57,258 nucleotides of DNA from a virus: positions 1 to 57,258 of the IMG/VR virus record IMGVR_UViG_3300027760_000034; one strand, written 5' to 3'. Of this stretch, positions 13,940 through 22,185 are shown in pieces. Position 1 is the stretch's first letter; each line of letters begins with the position of its first letter. The translations under genes and the position numbers were made by a program. The notes beneath the pieces are model-generated. The model did no database searches and was not told the DNA's origin. It worked only from the letters and a program-made list of their open reading frames with translations.

Positions 13940-14011
13940 ATGGATCTGGTGACTTTTCTGCTTTGCACCTGTGTTTTATTTTATATATTAAGTGTGGTTG
14001 TTCGTTACTGA
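13940..14011 (+). CDS. Possible tiny membrane peptide, 23 aa
   Basis: Short plus-strand ORF made almost entirely of hydrophobic residues with one C-terminal Arg. It lies between two minus-strand genes and overlaps one by seven bases. No ribosome-binding site or promoter box; listed with low confidence. Confidence 0.2.
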   Translation: MDLVTFLLCTCVLFYILSVVVRY

Positions 14012-14283
14012 TTGTTCAGATACTTTTCAATCTTTGTTTTCAGTTCTGCATTTTCCTTTAACCGTTTGCGCCGTTCCAAACTTGTAATGAACAAACCCAC
14101 ACTGATAGGAAAGAATATTCTCAAGAAGAATTGAAGATGATCTTCTGATGTAAGCATATTAAAGTAAGTGGTGTATAATTCAGCCATTCCCCATATTGTA
14201 TAAAGTATGGCTGGTATGAACAGCATACAAAAAGCTTTGTTCCAGCTTTTCATATTTTTAAAATATTCAATTAACCTGTTCAT
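14005..14283 (-). CDS. Membrane protein with two helices, 92 aa
   Basis: Two hydrophobic segments (about residues 15-37 and 51-68), then a basic, coiled-coil-like C-terminal tail (69-90). GTTAAATA lies seven bases upstream. The layout of two helices plus a charged cytoplasmic tail is compatible with a holin or an inner-membrane takeover protein; no family recognised. Confidence 0.6.
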   Translation of the reverse strand: MNRLIEYFKNMKSWNKAFCMLFIPAILYTIWGMAELYTTYFNMLTSEDHLQFFLRIFFPISVGLFITSLERRKRLKENAELKTKIEKYLNNQ

Positions 14284-14290
14284 TCCAAAT

Positions 14291-14298
14291 TATTTAAC
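14291..14298 (-). promoter_or_regulatory. TAAATA-type late promoter (7-nt spacing)
   Basis: GTTAAATA on the minus strand, seven bases from the ATG at 14283. Confidence 0.45.
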
Positions 14299-14322
14299 AA
14301 ATGTTGATTTTGATGATTATGT

Positions 14323-14330
14323 TTTAAATA
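14323..14330 (+). promoter_or_regulatory. TAAATA-type late promoter (6-nt spacing)
   Basis: TTTAAATA six bases before the ATG at 14337. Confidence 0.5.
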
Positions 14331-14336
14331 AAAAAT

Positions 14337-14501
14337 ATGAAGAAACTTGTGTTTTGTTTAGTTTTGACTGGATGTGCAGGCAACAACAGTTATGTGGTTC
14401 ATGACCCTGAAAAGAATACCAGTGAATATAATCTAATGGACAGCCCAGATGGTATGCAGGATCCTAATCTAAGAGCAAAGACTGTTATTTTTAAATATTA
14501 A
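14337..14501 (+). CDS. Small lipoprotein, 54 aa
   Basis: N-terminal MKKLVFCLVLTGC is a lipoprotein signal with lipobox LTGC; the mature form is about 42 residues beginning at Cys13. After cleavage it should be anchored by lipid in the host envelope. The tail motif PDGM-x-x-x-x-LR is shared with the small lipoprotein at 37001. Phage lipoproteins of this size act as outer-membrane spanins or superinfection-exclusion factors; no partner inner-membrane spanin is evident next door. Confidence 0.65.
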   Translation: MKKLVFCLVLTGCAGNNSYVVHDPEKNTSEYNLMDSPDGMQDPNLRAKTVIFKY

Positions 14502-14518
14502 TTTATATAAAATATATT

Positions 14519-14701
14519 ATGCCATTCAATTTTTTAAACAAAGATAAATGCACAAGAGATTACTATTATCAAGTAACTGGTATTTGGCACAGATTAGGTA
14601 ATGATCATCCTATAAAACAAGTACTTACGTCTTTAATATTTCTGGGAACACTTGGATTGATAATTCATTTGATTATAAAACTTTTTGTTAATGATTTGTA
14701 G
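14519..14701 (+). CDS. Small membrane protein, 60 aa
   Basis: Polar N-terminal half with Cys, Tyr and His, then a C-terminal membrane helix (about residues 35-57). Follows the lipoprotein gene by 17 bases on the same strand and could be its partner. Function unknown. Confidence 0.5.
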   Translation: MPFNFLNKDKCTRDYYYQVTGIWHRLGNDHPIKQVLTSLIFLGTLGLIIHLIIKLFVNDL

Positions 14702-14753
14702 TAGGAATAGGCTAAATTATTGTATTGAAATTTAAGGGCATGCCATCGTTTTT

Positions 14754-15626
14754 ATGAAAATAGATTACGTGTTTTCGTTTGCTAATCATTTTTATAAAGA
14801 ACTTTATAAGCAGTACTTTGATTGCGTTCTTATTAATCCACGCAACGTTTATGAGTTACAGTCTGTGGATGTGACAAAGAATATTATATTTTTATTTGGA
14901 GATCCATTCACTCTCAACTATATCAATAGGAGCAATCTATCTGGCAAGAATATAATGTTTCTAAGACGGCATGAGTTCTATGAAAATAATTTTGAACTGC
15001 TTCAAAAAAACCGTCTTAAGATTCAGCATTTCTTTACTTTAAATTCTTTTTTTCAAAAGATATTAAGAGACTTACATGGCATTGAGTCCATCATAGAGAA
15101 AAATTATCTGGACGAAGAGCTGTGGACATACAAAGAAAGAGGTCATGGCAAAGAGATTGCTTGGGTGGGTGAATTTCAGCAACGCAAATCACCGGATTAT
15201 CTGAGTGAATTATTATCTTGTTTTCCAGATTATAATATCCATTGTGCCGTTTCACCAGGCCCATCTAAACAACTATATATAGATTTTCTACAAAACTATA
15301 ATTATAAGAATCTATTTCTGTATAATGATATTAATACCCAAGAGAAAATGAACAAATGGCTAGATAATAAAAATTATCTGGTAACCACATCCATATCAGA
15401 GGGGTTGCCTAATAATGTCCTGGAGGCTTTGGCAAAAGGTATTAAGCCCATAGTGAGAGATTATCCTGGAAATATATTTAATAAATTCGCATATAAAAGT
15501 ATTTCTGAATTTAATATGCATTTGTCAGACGAATATAATTCTCAAGAATACAGACAAATGATAGAAAAAAATTATGGATTAAAACAGTTTTGTCAATTTA
15601 GAGATAAAATTATTAATATTAAATAA
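14754..15626 (+). CDS. GT-B (GT4-like) glycosyltransferase
   Basis: 290 residues. The C-terminal half has the GT4-type nucleotide-sugar motif: SEGLPNNVLEAL carries the two Glu residues spaced E-x7-E (about 215-223), followed by a Lys-Pro-Ile-Val strand. The WVGEFQQRKSPD segment (about 142-153) corresponds to the hinge before the sugar-nucleotide domain. The N-terminal domain is divergent. Acceptor and sugar cannot be deduced. First gene of the modification island; its stop overlaps the end of the opposite-strand radical SAM gene by eight bases. Confidence 0.8.
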   Translation: MKIDYVFSFANHFYKELYKQYFDCVLINPRNVYELQSVDVTKNIIFLFGDPFTLNYINRSNLSGKNIMFLRRHEFYENNFELLQKNRLKIQHFFTLNSFFQKILRDLHGIESIIEKNYLDEELWTYKERGHGKEIAWVGEFQQRKSPDYLSELLSCFPDYNIHCAVSPGPSKQLYIDFLQNYNYKNLFLYNDINTQEKMNKWLDNKNYLVTTSISEGLPNNVLEALAKGIKPIVRDYPGNIFNKFAYKSISEFNMHLSDEYNSQEYRQMIEKNYGLKQFCQFRDKIINIK

Positions 15627-16569
15627 AAGACTTCTGTATTTTCATATCAAATAAACATGTACATGTATTTTTTTGACAAATAGCTGGTATATCAAATAGT
15701 TTTATTCTAAGATTTTTATCTTGTTGCAAATTACCGAAATAACGAGTACGGCATTGAGATCCCCACACTGAGCCATCTTGTTTAATTACCAAACTATTCA
15801 TGCCAGTGTAACATTTTGATCCAAAAAAATTAAAGTAATTATTTGAAATAATTTTTTGACCATCAAATGCTGTTTGTTCCCCATTAAAATATTCTACAGT
15901 AATTTTATCATTATTTGTATTATAAATTTCATTCGAAGGATTTTCTTGAATATATTTTATTTGATGTTCTGTATATAAAGGAGTGAATCGTTTTTTGTAA
16001 TCATTTACATCCAAGATACCTTTGTTGTTTACAATAACTCCATCTGTTTTCATAAATTCTTTTGATGCTTTTACTGCAATATCCCAGTATTCTGGATCCA
16101 TTAACACATGTATTTCAACATGTTTTTTTCTATCAAGAAAAATATTACACAACTTTTTGAAGTGATCTATTTTTGCATATCTGGGATGAAAGCTACAATA
16201 CAAAATATCCATGTCATCAATTATACGATTCCAAAAATCTAAATTATTTCCAAGATTTGTAACCATAGCAATATTAAAATTTATTGATTTAAAAAATTTA
16301 ATCATATCTTCAACTCCATTGTAGAAGCTAGGCTCACCCCCCGTGATAGTGACTTTTCTTTGAAGCCTGTTTGTTATAATTGGATTATCTTTAATCAGAT
16401 TATCAAAAAACTTTATGTAGGTTTCTACAACTATGTGAGGATACATTCCTTTATTAAGATAAGGCGGACAATAGCTACACCGTTGATTACACCAGCTATT
16501 AATTACAAAATTAATACTAAAACAATCATTTGTAATGCTTTTTATGGCAGGTTTAAAGTGGTTTTGCAT
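15619..16569 (-). CDS. Radical SAM protein 1 with Cys-rich C-terminus
   Basis: The radical SAM cluster motif C-x3-C-x2-C is WCNQRCSYCPP near residues 27-36 and the SAM-contacting GGEP motif follows about 45 residues later. The C-terminal region holds further Cys (SKCYTG, GSQCRT, CQKNTCTC), consistent with an auxiliary SPASM/twitch-type iron-sulfur site. Such enzymes often modify peptides or sugars by radical chemistry. The ATG at 16569 is chosen because GGAGG lies seven bases upstream; it overlaps the end of the preceding radical SAM gene. Substrate unknown. Confidence 0.85.
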   Translation of the reverse strand: MQNHFKPAIKSITNDCFSINFVINSWCNQRCSYCPPYLNKGMYPHIVVETYIKFFDNLIKDNPIITNRLQRKVTITGGEPSFYNGVEDMIKFFKSINFNIAMVTNLGNNLDFWNRIIDDMDILYCSFHPRYAKIDHFKKLCNIFLDRKKHVEIHVLMDPEYWDIAVKASKEFMKTDGVIVNNKGILDVNDYKKRFTPLYTEHQIKYIQENPSNEIYNTNNDKITVEYFNGEQTAFDGQKIISNNYFNFFGSKCYTGMNSLVIKQDGSVWGSQCRTRYFGNLQQDKNLRIKLFDIPAICQKNTCTCLFDMKIQKSFI

Positions 16570-17359
16570 GTTCACACCTCCAGCATAATGTATTAGATTT
16601 ATTGTTGGTTAGCGAATCTACAATGTGTTTGTATGTTTTAGAATTGGTAATTTCTTCATAGGACTGTTCTATAAGATTACCCAATTTATGCTCCATACTC
16701 CAATCCATACAACAAAGATACACGTCACCATTCGGTAATAAGACATGTTGTTTTATTTTATTTGTAGAGCATTTTATGGCTATATTACAAGTGTTGTCTA
16801 TTTTCTTAAATGCACTAACATTTCCAGCTCTGCTATTCCATCGAAAATAATCAGGAGTTAAAAAAGAAATTTTTGCCCGAGTTTTTGATAATAAGGATTG
16901 TATTGAAGAGTGTGGCTCGCTTCCAAAGAAAACTATTGCATCGCTATTCTCTAGGCTTTGCAGGCATTTTTCAACATTATGAATATAATTATTATCTATT
17001 ATTAAGTTCATTGAATTATCGTTAACCGGCAAATGTAGAATAATATTATTATACTTTCGATTTAGAATTGTATTAATATTATCTTGCGATGCTCTATAAA
17101 GAGTTGTAGATATTCGTATATAATGTCCCCTATCCTTAGAAAGCTCAACCATCTTAAAACAATCTTTATGAAAAAAAGGTTCAGAGAATCCTGTAAAATG
17201 TATTCTTGTGGAATTTGGTAATTTATTTAAAATATAATTAAAATTTTCTAAAGATAATTTTTTTATATCTGAATCGTATTTGGATACAAAAGAGTCTTGT
17301 GGACAGTAGGAACATTTTATTCCACACCCCGCCACAGTGGTTATTTCTAATGCATCCAT
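16553..17359 (-). CDS. Radical SAM/SPASM protein 2
   Basis: Cluster motif CGIKCSYCP with Cys12, Cys16 and Cys19. The GGEP position reads GFSEPF. The C-terminal NGDVYLCCMDW followed by LGNL and CWRC matches a SPASM domain that binds auxiliary clusters. 268 residues, compact for the family. Starts 16 bp from the divergent sulfotransferase gene, so the two share a tiny control region (17360-17375). Probably co-transcribed with radical SAM protein 1. Substrate unknown. Confidence 0.85.
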   Translation of the reverse strand: MDALEITTVAGCGIKCSYCPQDSFVSKYDSDIKKLSLENFNYILNKLPNSTRIHFTGFSEPFFHKDCFKMVELSKDRGHYIRISTTLYRASQDNINTILNRKYNNIILHLPVNDNSMNLIIDNNYIHNVEKCLQSLENSDAIVFFGSEPHSSIQSLLSKTRAKISFLTPDYFRWNSRAGNVSAFKKIDNTCNIAIKCSTNKIKQHVLLPNGDVYLCCMDWSMEHKLGNLIEQSYEEITNSKTYKHIVDSLTNNKSNTLCWRCEHAKPL

Positions 17360-17375
17360 ATATAGTATATAGTAT

Positions 17376-18071
17376 ATGCTTAATATTGTTCTACTAGCAA
17401 TTAGTTATCGCTCTGGTTCTAATTGTCTTAGATCAATATTAGACCAGAATAAAGAAATATCTGCCAAGGGTGAAATATTCAGACCCTATTTTAAATTAAA
17501 CAATGTTAATCGTGACTGTCTTCTAAATGAGATTGACACACGTTTGAATAGATTTAGGGAAAGAAGTGATAAGAATAAAGTTTTTTTATATACTAGTGTT
17601 GTAGATGAAATATTAAAGCTAGAAGAGTATGATTTGATCCGTAGCATTTTACCCAATAAATCAATCTTTCTATATCGGGAAGATCTCTTGGAACAGTACT
17701 GTTCAGTTAAGGTAGGAAAAGTAGCGGGTATCTATCAAGATACAGAGCAATCCAAAAAAGAGAAACAAAAAATAAGAATAGAGTTTAATCTTAATGAATA
17801 TTTAAATTTTGTTGCTAGAATGAATCGGCATAGAGACTTCTTTTTTGCGTTTTATAAGAAATATAAGATAAATTATATTATTGTAGAATACAAAAGCATA
17901 ATAAAACGGATAGAAGAAATATTTAAATTTTTAGATTTAGAATATAAAGGCGAGCTACCAATTACTATTAAATCTGAAAGTCGTCCATTGCACGAAATTA
18001 TAATTAATTACTCAGATATACCGAATAACATAGATCATAGATTAGTAGTTGATGACATTATTTCTGCTTAA
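17376..18071 (+). CDS. Sulfotransferase-like protein
   Basis: 231 residues. N-terminal SYRSGSNCLRSIL (about 10-22) fits the PAPS 5'-phosphosulfate loop, and SIFLYREDLLEQYCS (about 95-110) fits the 3'-phosphate-binding strand-helix of sulfotransferases, closest in style to Stf0/NodH-like bacterial enzymes. It would transfer sulfate from PAPS to a sugar or other acceptor. Single plus-strand gene inside minus-strand neighbours; its 3' end overlaps the convergent radical SAM gene by 30 bases. Confidence 0.7.
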   Translation: MLNIVLLAISYRSGSNCLRSILDQNKEISAKGEIFRPYFKLNNVNRDCLLNEIDTRLNRFRERSDKNKVFLYTSVVDEILKLEEYDLIRSILPNKSIFLYREDLLEQYCSVKVGKVAGIYQDTEQSKKEKQKIRIEFNLNEYLNFVARMNRHRDFFFAFYKKYKINYIIVEYKSIIKRIEEIFKFLDLEYKGELPITIKSESRPLHEIIINYSDIPNNIDHRLVVDDIISA

Positions 18072-18950
18072 TGTTCTCCTATCAATCGGACAGACCTTAC
18101 AGATATCATTTTGCTTTCTATTTGCTAGAATTTTAGCAAAAAAATCTTTTGATTTCTCTGAATTAAATATCTCGCTAATAGTTTGCTTGTTTGCGTCGCC
18201 TATTATTACTTCTCCCTGATAATCATGACAACAAGGATTACATTCCCCGTTCCAATTTATAACAAATGAACCGGAGAAAATCGAGCAACTGTTGGGTATT
18301 GCTTCGGTAACTTTTTGCTGTGTCTGTTTATTAATTTGCTCTGTTTCAGTATATTCTGCCATATTAAAATTAGGCAGCTTGTAATATATGTTATCGTATA
18401 ACCCTGAGAATTTATTTTTAATATTGACCAGATCTTGTGTATTGTAAGAAAATAAGACTGTTTGTATCTTTATTTTAGGTCGAGAAGGCATGCTACCATA
18501 TTTGTCAAAATAGTATTTTATTCCCTCATGTATCTTGTCTAAATCCACACCCTTTCTATATGTTGCATTTAATTCTTTTGTTGATCCATCAATACTAACA
18601 ACACACTCATTCAGTTTGCTCTTGGCTAGTAAATCTATATCTTCTTGTTTGTAGAAGACTAATCCGTTTGTAGATGTCCTGTGGTACACATTCTCTGGTA
18701 TCATTTGATAGAGCTGGGACCACCTGGGGTGCAGAAAAGGCTCTCCATAATTGAAAGAGACTATTTGCACTTTGTGATTCAATTCTCTTACCTCATTCAT
18801 TATTTTTTGAAATAATTCATTGGAAATGAACCCTTTTTTTCTATCCAAAGAATCAGAACCTGTTGGACATAGAGGGCATTTGGCATTACACGTGTTGGTA
18901 AGCTCTATCATGATGGAGCTAAGATGTCTATTCATATATGGGATGAACAA
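18042..18950 (-). CDS. Radical SAM/SPASM protein 3
   Basis: Cluster motif TCNAKCPLCP (Cys21, Cys25, Cys28); FNYGEPFLHPRW replaces GGEP. A SPASM-type C-terminus is present: NGECNPCCHDY, then an I-G-D-x-x-x-x-x-I-x-E-I-[FY] segment and CKVC. The pattern resembles SPASM enzymes associated with surface-polysaccharide and peptide-modification clusters. Overlaps the upstream glycosyltransferase by 23 bases. Confidence 0.87.
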   Translation of the reverse strand: MFIPYMNRHLSSIMIELTNTCNAKCPLCPTGSDSLDRKKGFISNELFQKIMNEVRELNHKVQIVSFNYGEPFLHPRWSQLYQMIPENVYHRTSTNGLVFYKQEDIDLLAKSKLNECVVSIDGSTKELNATYRKGVDLDKIHEGIKYYFDKYGSMPSRPKIKIQTVLFSYNTQDLVNIKNKFSGLYDNIYYKLPNFNMAEYTETEQINKQTQQKVTEAIPNSCSIFSGSFVINWNGECNPCCHDYQGEVIIGDANKQTISEIFNSEKSKDFFAKILANRKQNDICKVCPIDRRTLSRNNVINY

Positions 18951-19659
18951 ATTTATGTTCTTTTAATTTTAATTTTGCTTCTTTTTCATCTATAAATTCA
19001 TCATAAAAATAACGGGCCCTTCCTTTCATATAAATTATAGAATAAAATTCAGCGTGATCATATAACTCTATATTTAGATCTTGGCAAGCTATGCCCATGA
19101 GTAATTCTGTTGAGAGAATGTATTCACCAGGTAATCCTCTTGCCAGGAAACTGTTTATTCTACTTGTTAAAAATTTATCATCTTCAAAATACTTTTCTTT
19201 TTTGAATGTTTGAATTACATCAGATCCAATTCCAAAGATTCCATTTTGTATAAATCTGGGTCTTATCAGATTTATAAGTTTATTTCCATCGTATATCTTT
19301 TTATCAAGAGTAGATTCAAACATTGTTCCAAACACAGTATTCTTTAACTCATTACCCAGCTCTATAGTACCCTGCACTCTTGAATCTGGATCTGCCTTTA
19401 TTACAACATCTGTGTTGAGATCATCATACACATTGATTATATTGCGAAAGAAAGCACCTGGTGTTGCATTGGTATGTGATCTATCAAATAGATAATATAT
19501 AAGATTATTATCGTGGCAGTATTTTCTTATATCTGGATCATCATTTCCATCGCTCATAACAGATATGGGACTATTAGGATAATATTTTTGTATCTGTAGA
19601 GCACTTGTTTTTAACAAATCAAAATCCTTATACACGGGTACTATGAAACCTATATTCAT
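18928..19659 (-). CDS. GT-A glycosyltransferase-like protein
   Basis: The N-terminus MNIGFIVPVYKDFDLL fits a GT2-type nucleotide-binding strand, and IKADPDSRV (about 86-94) supplies a D-x-D metal/nucleotide motif. The remainder is divergent. 243 residues, soluble. ATGA overlap with the upstream GT-B gene. Donor and acceptor unknown. Confidence 0.7.
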   Translation of the reverse strand: MNIGFIVPVYKDFDLLKTSALQIQKYYPNSPISVMSDGNDDPDIRKYCHDNNLIYYLFDRSHTNATPGAFFRNIINVYDDLNTDVVIKADPDSRVQGTIELGNELKNTVFGTMFESTLDKKIYDGNKLINLIRPRFIQNGIFGIGSDVIQTFKKEKYFEDDKFLTSRINSFLARGLPGEYILSTELLMGIACQDLNIELYDHAEFYSIIYMKGRARYFYDEFIDEKEAKLKLKEHKFVHPIYE

Positions 19660-20567
19660 ATTTGTAATACTTTCTTAAATATATTATTATTGTAGTTTCT
19701 TGCATTATTTTGAAATGCTGCCAACTCTTCTGTCAGTATACTGTACTTATTTTCATTATTCAAAATATCCATAATGTTACAATCGGCAGAATCAATTTGC
19801 TTCAAGCTATTATATTCTAGGAATTTCTTATTGGCAATTAGAGGTATTTTATTGGCTATACTATGTGTGAGAGATTCTGATGTCTTGATGCTAGTATAAT
19901 CCACTTTGGAGCTATCGTAAGGTATGAGTAAAAACTTGAACCCTGCAATTTGTTTGTAAAAATCTGCATGGCTGCACAGGTCTATTGTTTTTGCGTTGCT
20001 TGAATGTATTTGCTTAATAGTCTCTTTGGATCCTTCACCTAGTAGCTTTATGCTGCAATTATTTTTTTGCATAAAAGAACTTATATATTCTATAGATATC
20101 TTATTTTCAAAAAAACGAGAGGTTACTCCAATCATATTTTCCTTGCATGCATTTAAATTTAGCGGTGTTTCTGTTTGAAAGAAGTAGTTTTCGCTAAATG
20201 ACTTTTCATATACTCCGTTGGCTATATTTTTAGAGAGTGGAAAATACTTTTTAATTATGCTCTCACCATGGCTCAATGGTCTATGATGTACAAATATAAA
20301 ATTATTTGTCTCTCGAAAAACAGGATTAGTATAAAACTCAGGAATTTTATTGTTAGATTCAAGTGCAGTTATTACTATAGAAACATCAAAGCACGGCACC
20401 TGTGTCAGAGGTAATTTATATAAATTACACAGTTCTTTGAAATTATATTTGTCACACGGATTATGATGGTAGAACATGGGCGATAATCCCAAACACTGTA
20501 AAGATTTGTATATCGATAGTGCTGTGGCATGGTGGTATTCTGTATTAACAATGATCCCTATTCTCAT
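19656..20567 (-). CDS. GT-B-like glycosyltransferase, divergent
   Basis: 303 residues. Starts with a strand-loop-helix (MRIGIIVNTEYHHATALSIY) typical of GT-B enzymes. The C-terminal half has a strand-rich region ending in LLIPYDSSKVDYTSIKTSESL, where the conserved Glu-containing helix is expected. No full E-x7-E motif, so the call rests on layout and operon context. Overlaps both neighbours by four bases. Confidence 0.5.
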   Translation of the reverse strand: MRIGIIVNTEYHHATALSIYKSLQCLGLSPMFYHHNPCDKYNFKELCNLYKLPLTQVPCFDVSIVITALESNNKIPEFYTNPVFRETNNFIFVHHRPLSHGESIIKKYFPLSKNIANGVYEKSFSENYFFQTETPLNLNACKENMIGVTSRFFENKISIEYISSFMQKNNCSIKLLGEGSKETIKQIHSSNAKTIDLCSHADFYKQIAGFKFLLIPYDSSKVDYTSIKTSESLTHSIANKIPLIANKKFLEYNSLKQIDSADCNIMDILNNENKYSILTEELAAFQNNARNYNNNIFKKVLQI

Positions 20568-21343
20568 TTATATTTCTCGTATAAGTTTTTTAACGTAGAT
20601 GTTATCTCATTTGGATCTTCCCCCGCTTTCGATAGCAAAGAGAATACAAATGAACTAAAACATTTTTTTGATTCAGAATATATCCACGGTTTACTATTAC
20701 CGTGAAAATGTAGTATAGCTATATCTTTTATTGTATCTTTTGTTACTTGGCTTGTTACTGTGTTATATTTTTGAGGTAGAAGGGTCACAGTATCGCGAAA
20801 ATATAGATTAAATGGGGACTGATCATTATACCATCTTCTTTTTTTAGCAAGATTTATCAAATTGTCTTTATGTTTTTTATCTATTATCTTTCGAGATAAG
20901 ATCATGAGACCACAATTAAAGAAATTCTTTTCAAGATAATTTAAATCCAGAAGCATGTCGGGGTATTTTCTACAAGCTGCAAAATCACCAGAAAAAAGTA
21001 ATAGATCTTTTATATCCTGTAATACAAGCATGTCTGAATCTATCATAACGATTTTGTCGTAGTTAAGATAAGACAACTCGAAAACATCAAATCTATAATA
21101 CAGATTATAATTGTATTCTTCTTGTATGCCCTTGCATTGGTTATAATCTTCTTTTTTAACATGAATTATTTTAATTCTACTATATATTTTGGATAGTTCA
21201 GAAATAGATTTATCTGATAGATTTCCATCAGAAAGAATTAGATAATCCAGGTCAAACCATGGATTATTAGTTAGTAAGCTATTGAGCAAAGCTCTCATTG
21301 CAGGCATGAAATCATCATTTAGAGCAGTAAAAAAAGCTGTCAT
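20564..21343 (-). CDS. GT8-family glycosyltransferase
   Basis: 259 residues with hallmark GT8 features: YDKIVMIDSDML carrying the D-x-D metal site (about 94-105), FNCGLMI in the middle, and HFHGNSKPW near residue 213-221, the family's C-terminal H-x-x-G-x-x-KPW motif. GT8 enzymes transfer glucose or galactose to lipopolysaccharide cores or proteins. ATGA overlaps with both neighbours make it part of one coupled operon with the other transferases. Confidence 0.9.
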   Translation of the reverse strand: MTAFFTALNDDFMPAMRALLNSLLTNNPWFDLDYLILSDGNLSDKSISELSKIYSRIKIIHVKKEDYNQCKGIQEEYNYNLYYRFDVFELSYLNYDKIVMIDSDMLVLQDIKDLLLFSGDFAACRKYPDMLLDLNYLEKNFFNCGLMILSRKIIDKKHKDNLINLAKKRRWYNDQSPFNLYFRDTVTLLPQKYNTVTSQVTKDTIKDIAILHFHGNSKPWIYSESKKCFSSFVFSLLSKAGEDPNEITSTLKNLYEKYK

Positions 21344-22185
21344 ATGCTATCTTTATAATGCAAGAATTGCTCAATATCAATCTTTAGCTGCTTGTATTCC
21401 TGTTTTATTTGTATAATCCCGTTGTCTCGTTTCAACATTAACAAAGGATCAAAACGATTATTTTCATATATTTTATATCTGTTTATATAATTGCGTTTCT
21501 CAAGTTCTCCATGATAATTATGATAAACTACTCCTTGTAAATATCCTGTTTTTAAATTTTTACATTTATTATAATATTCTTGGATGGTGTGGTAATGATT
21601 TTCTGAATAAGGGTAATATGCAAATTTTTCCTTAGCAAAGCAGCTTTGGGGGTAAGGTATCATTTTTTCTTGAATAAAAGACCGGGCCATGATCGCATCA
21701 CCGGTGCCTGCTATATTCATATCATACAATCCTCCAAGATGCAGAAAAACACTTTTTTTCATGGCCCAAGCAAATCCACAATGGCCGTGTCGGTTATTCA
21801 CTTGCTTGGCGTAAACAAAACCGGCTACAGGATTTAATGGTTTGTTGTTTTTGTCCAGATGATAACAAGAATGAAACAATTGAAGCACATCATATCCTTC
21901 TTCAAATTTTTCCAAAGCTTTTGAATACCAATCAAGATCCTGAAAACAAACATCATTATCTATCCAAAAAACATGTTCTGTATCCTGAATATGATTCAGG
22001 ATGGCCAGATTCAATAAATTTTCTTTTAAAAAGATTTTATCCTCGCTTTTGAATGTGTGATCAAAAGATATACCATCCTCCTGTATGCCGGAAACAATTG
22101 AAAAAGGGTATTTTTTCTTAAAAGTTTCTATCGACTCCTTCCTGTTTTTATTATTGAAGAAGTTGAAGTAGCTTGTAAAAATCAT
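21340..22185 (-). CDS. GT-A glycosyltransferase-like protein
   Basis: 281 residues. HVFWIDNDVCFQ (about 70-81) has a D-x-D motif, and the later GGLYDMNIAGTGDAIMA segment resembles the acceptor loop of GT2-type enzymes. The start at 22185 is chosen because the ATG overlaps the stop of the upstream giant tail gene (TAATG), so it is translationally coupled to a virion gene. This ties the modification island to late gene expression. Confidence 0.7.
   Translation of the reverse strand: MIFTSYFNFFNNKNRKESIETFKKKYPFSIVSGIQEDGISFDHTFKSEDKIFLKENLLNLAILNHIQDTEHVFWIDNDVCFQDLDWYSKALEKFEEGYDVLQLFHSCYHLDKNNKPLNPVAGFVYAKQVNNRHGHCGFAWAMKKSVFLHLGGLYDMNIAGTGDAIMARSFIQEKMIPYPQSCFAKEKFAYYPYSENHYHTIQEYYNKCKNLKTGYLQGVVYHNYHGELEKRNYINRYKIYENNRFDPLLMLKRDNGIIQIKQEYKQLKIDIEQFLHYKDSI

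Noticed and set aside
14754-22185. Reading the island as a DNA-hypermodification pathway
   Set aside because: No thymidylate-synthase-like hydroxymethylase, nucleotide kinase or base transferase is present here, and the radical SAM proteins are SPASM-like rather than the DNA-modifying types; sugar or peptide targets fit better.
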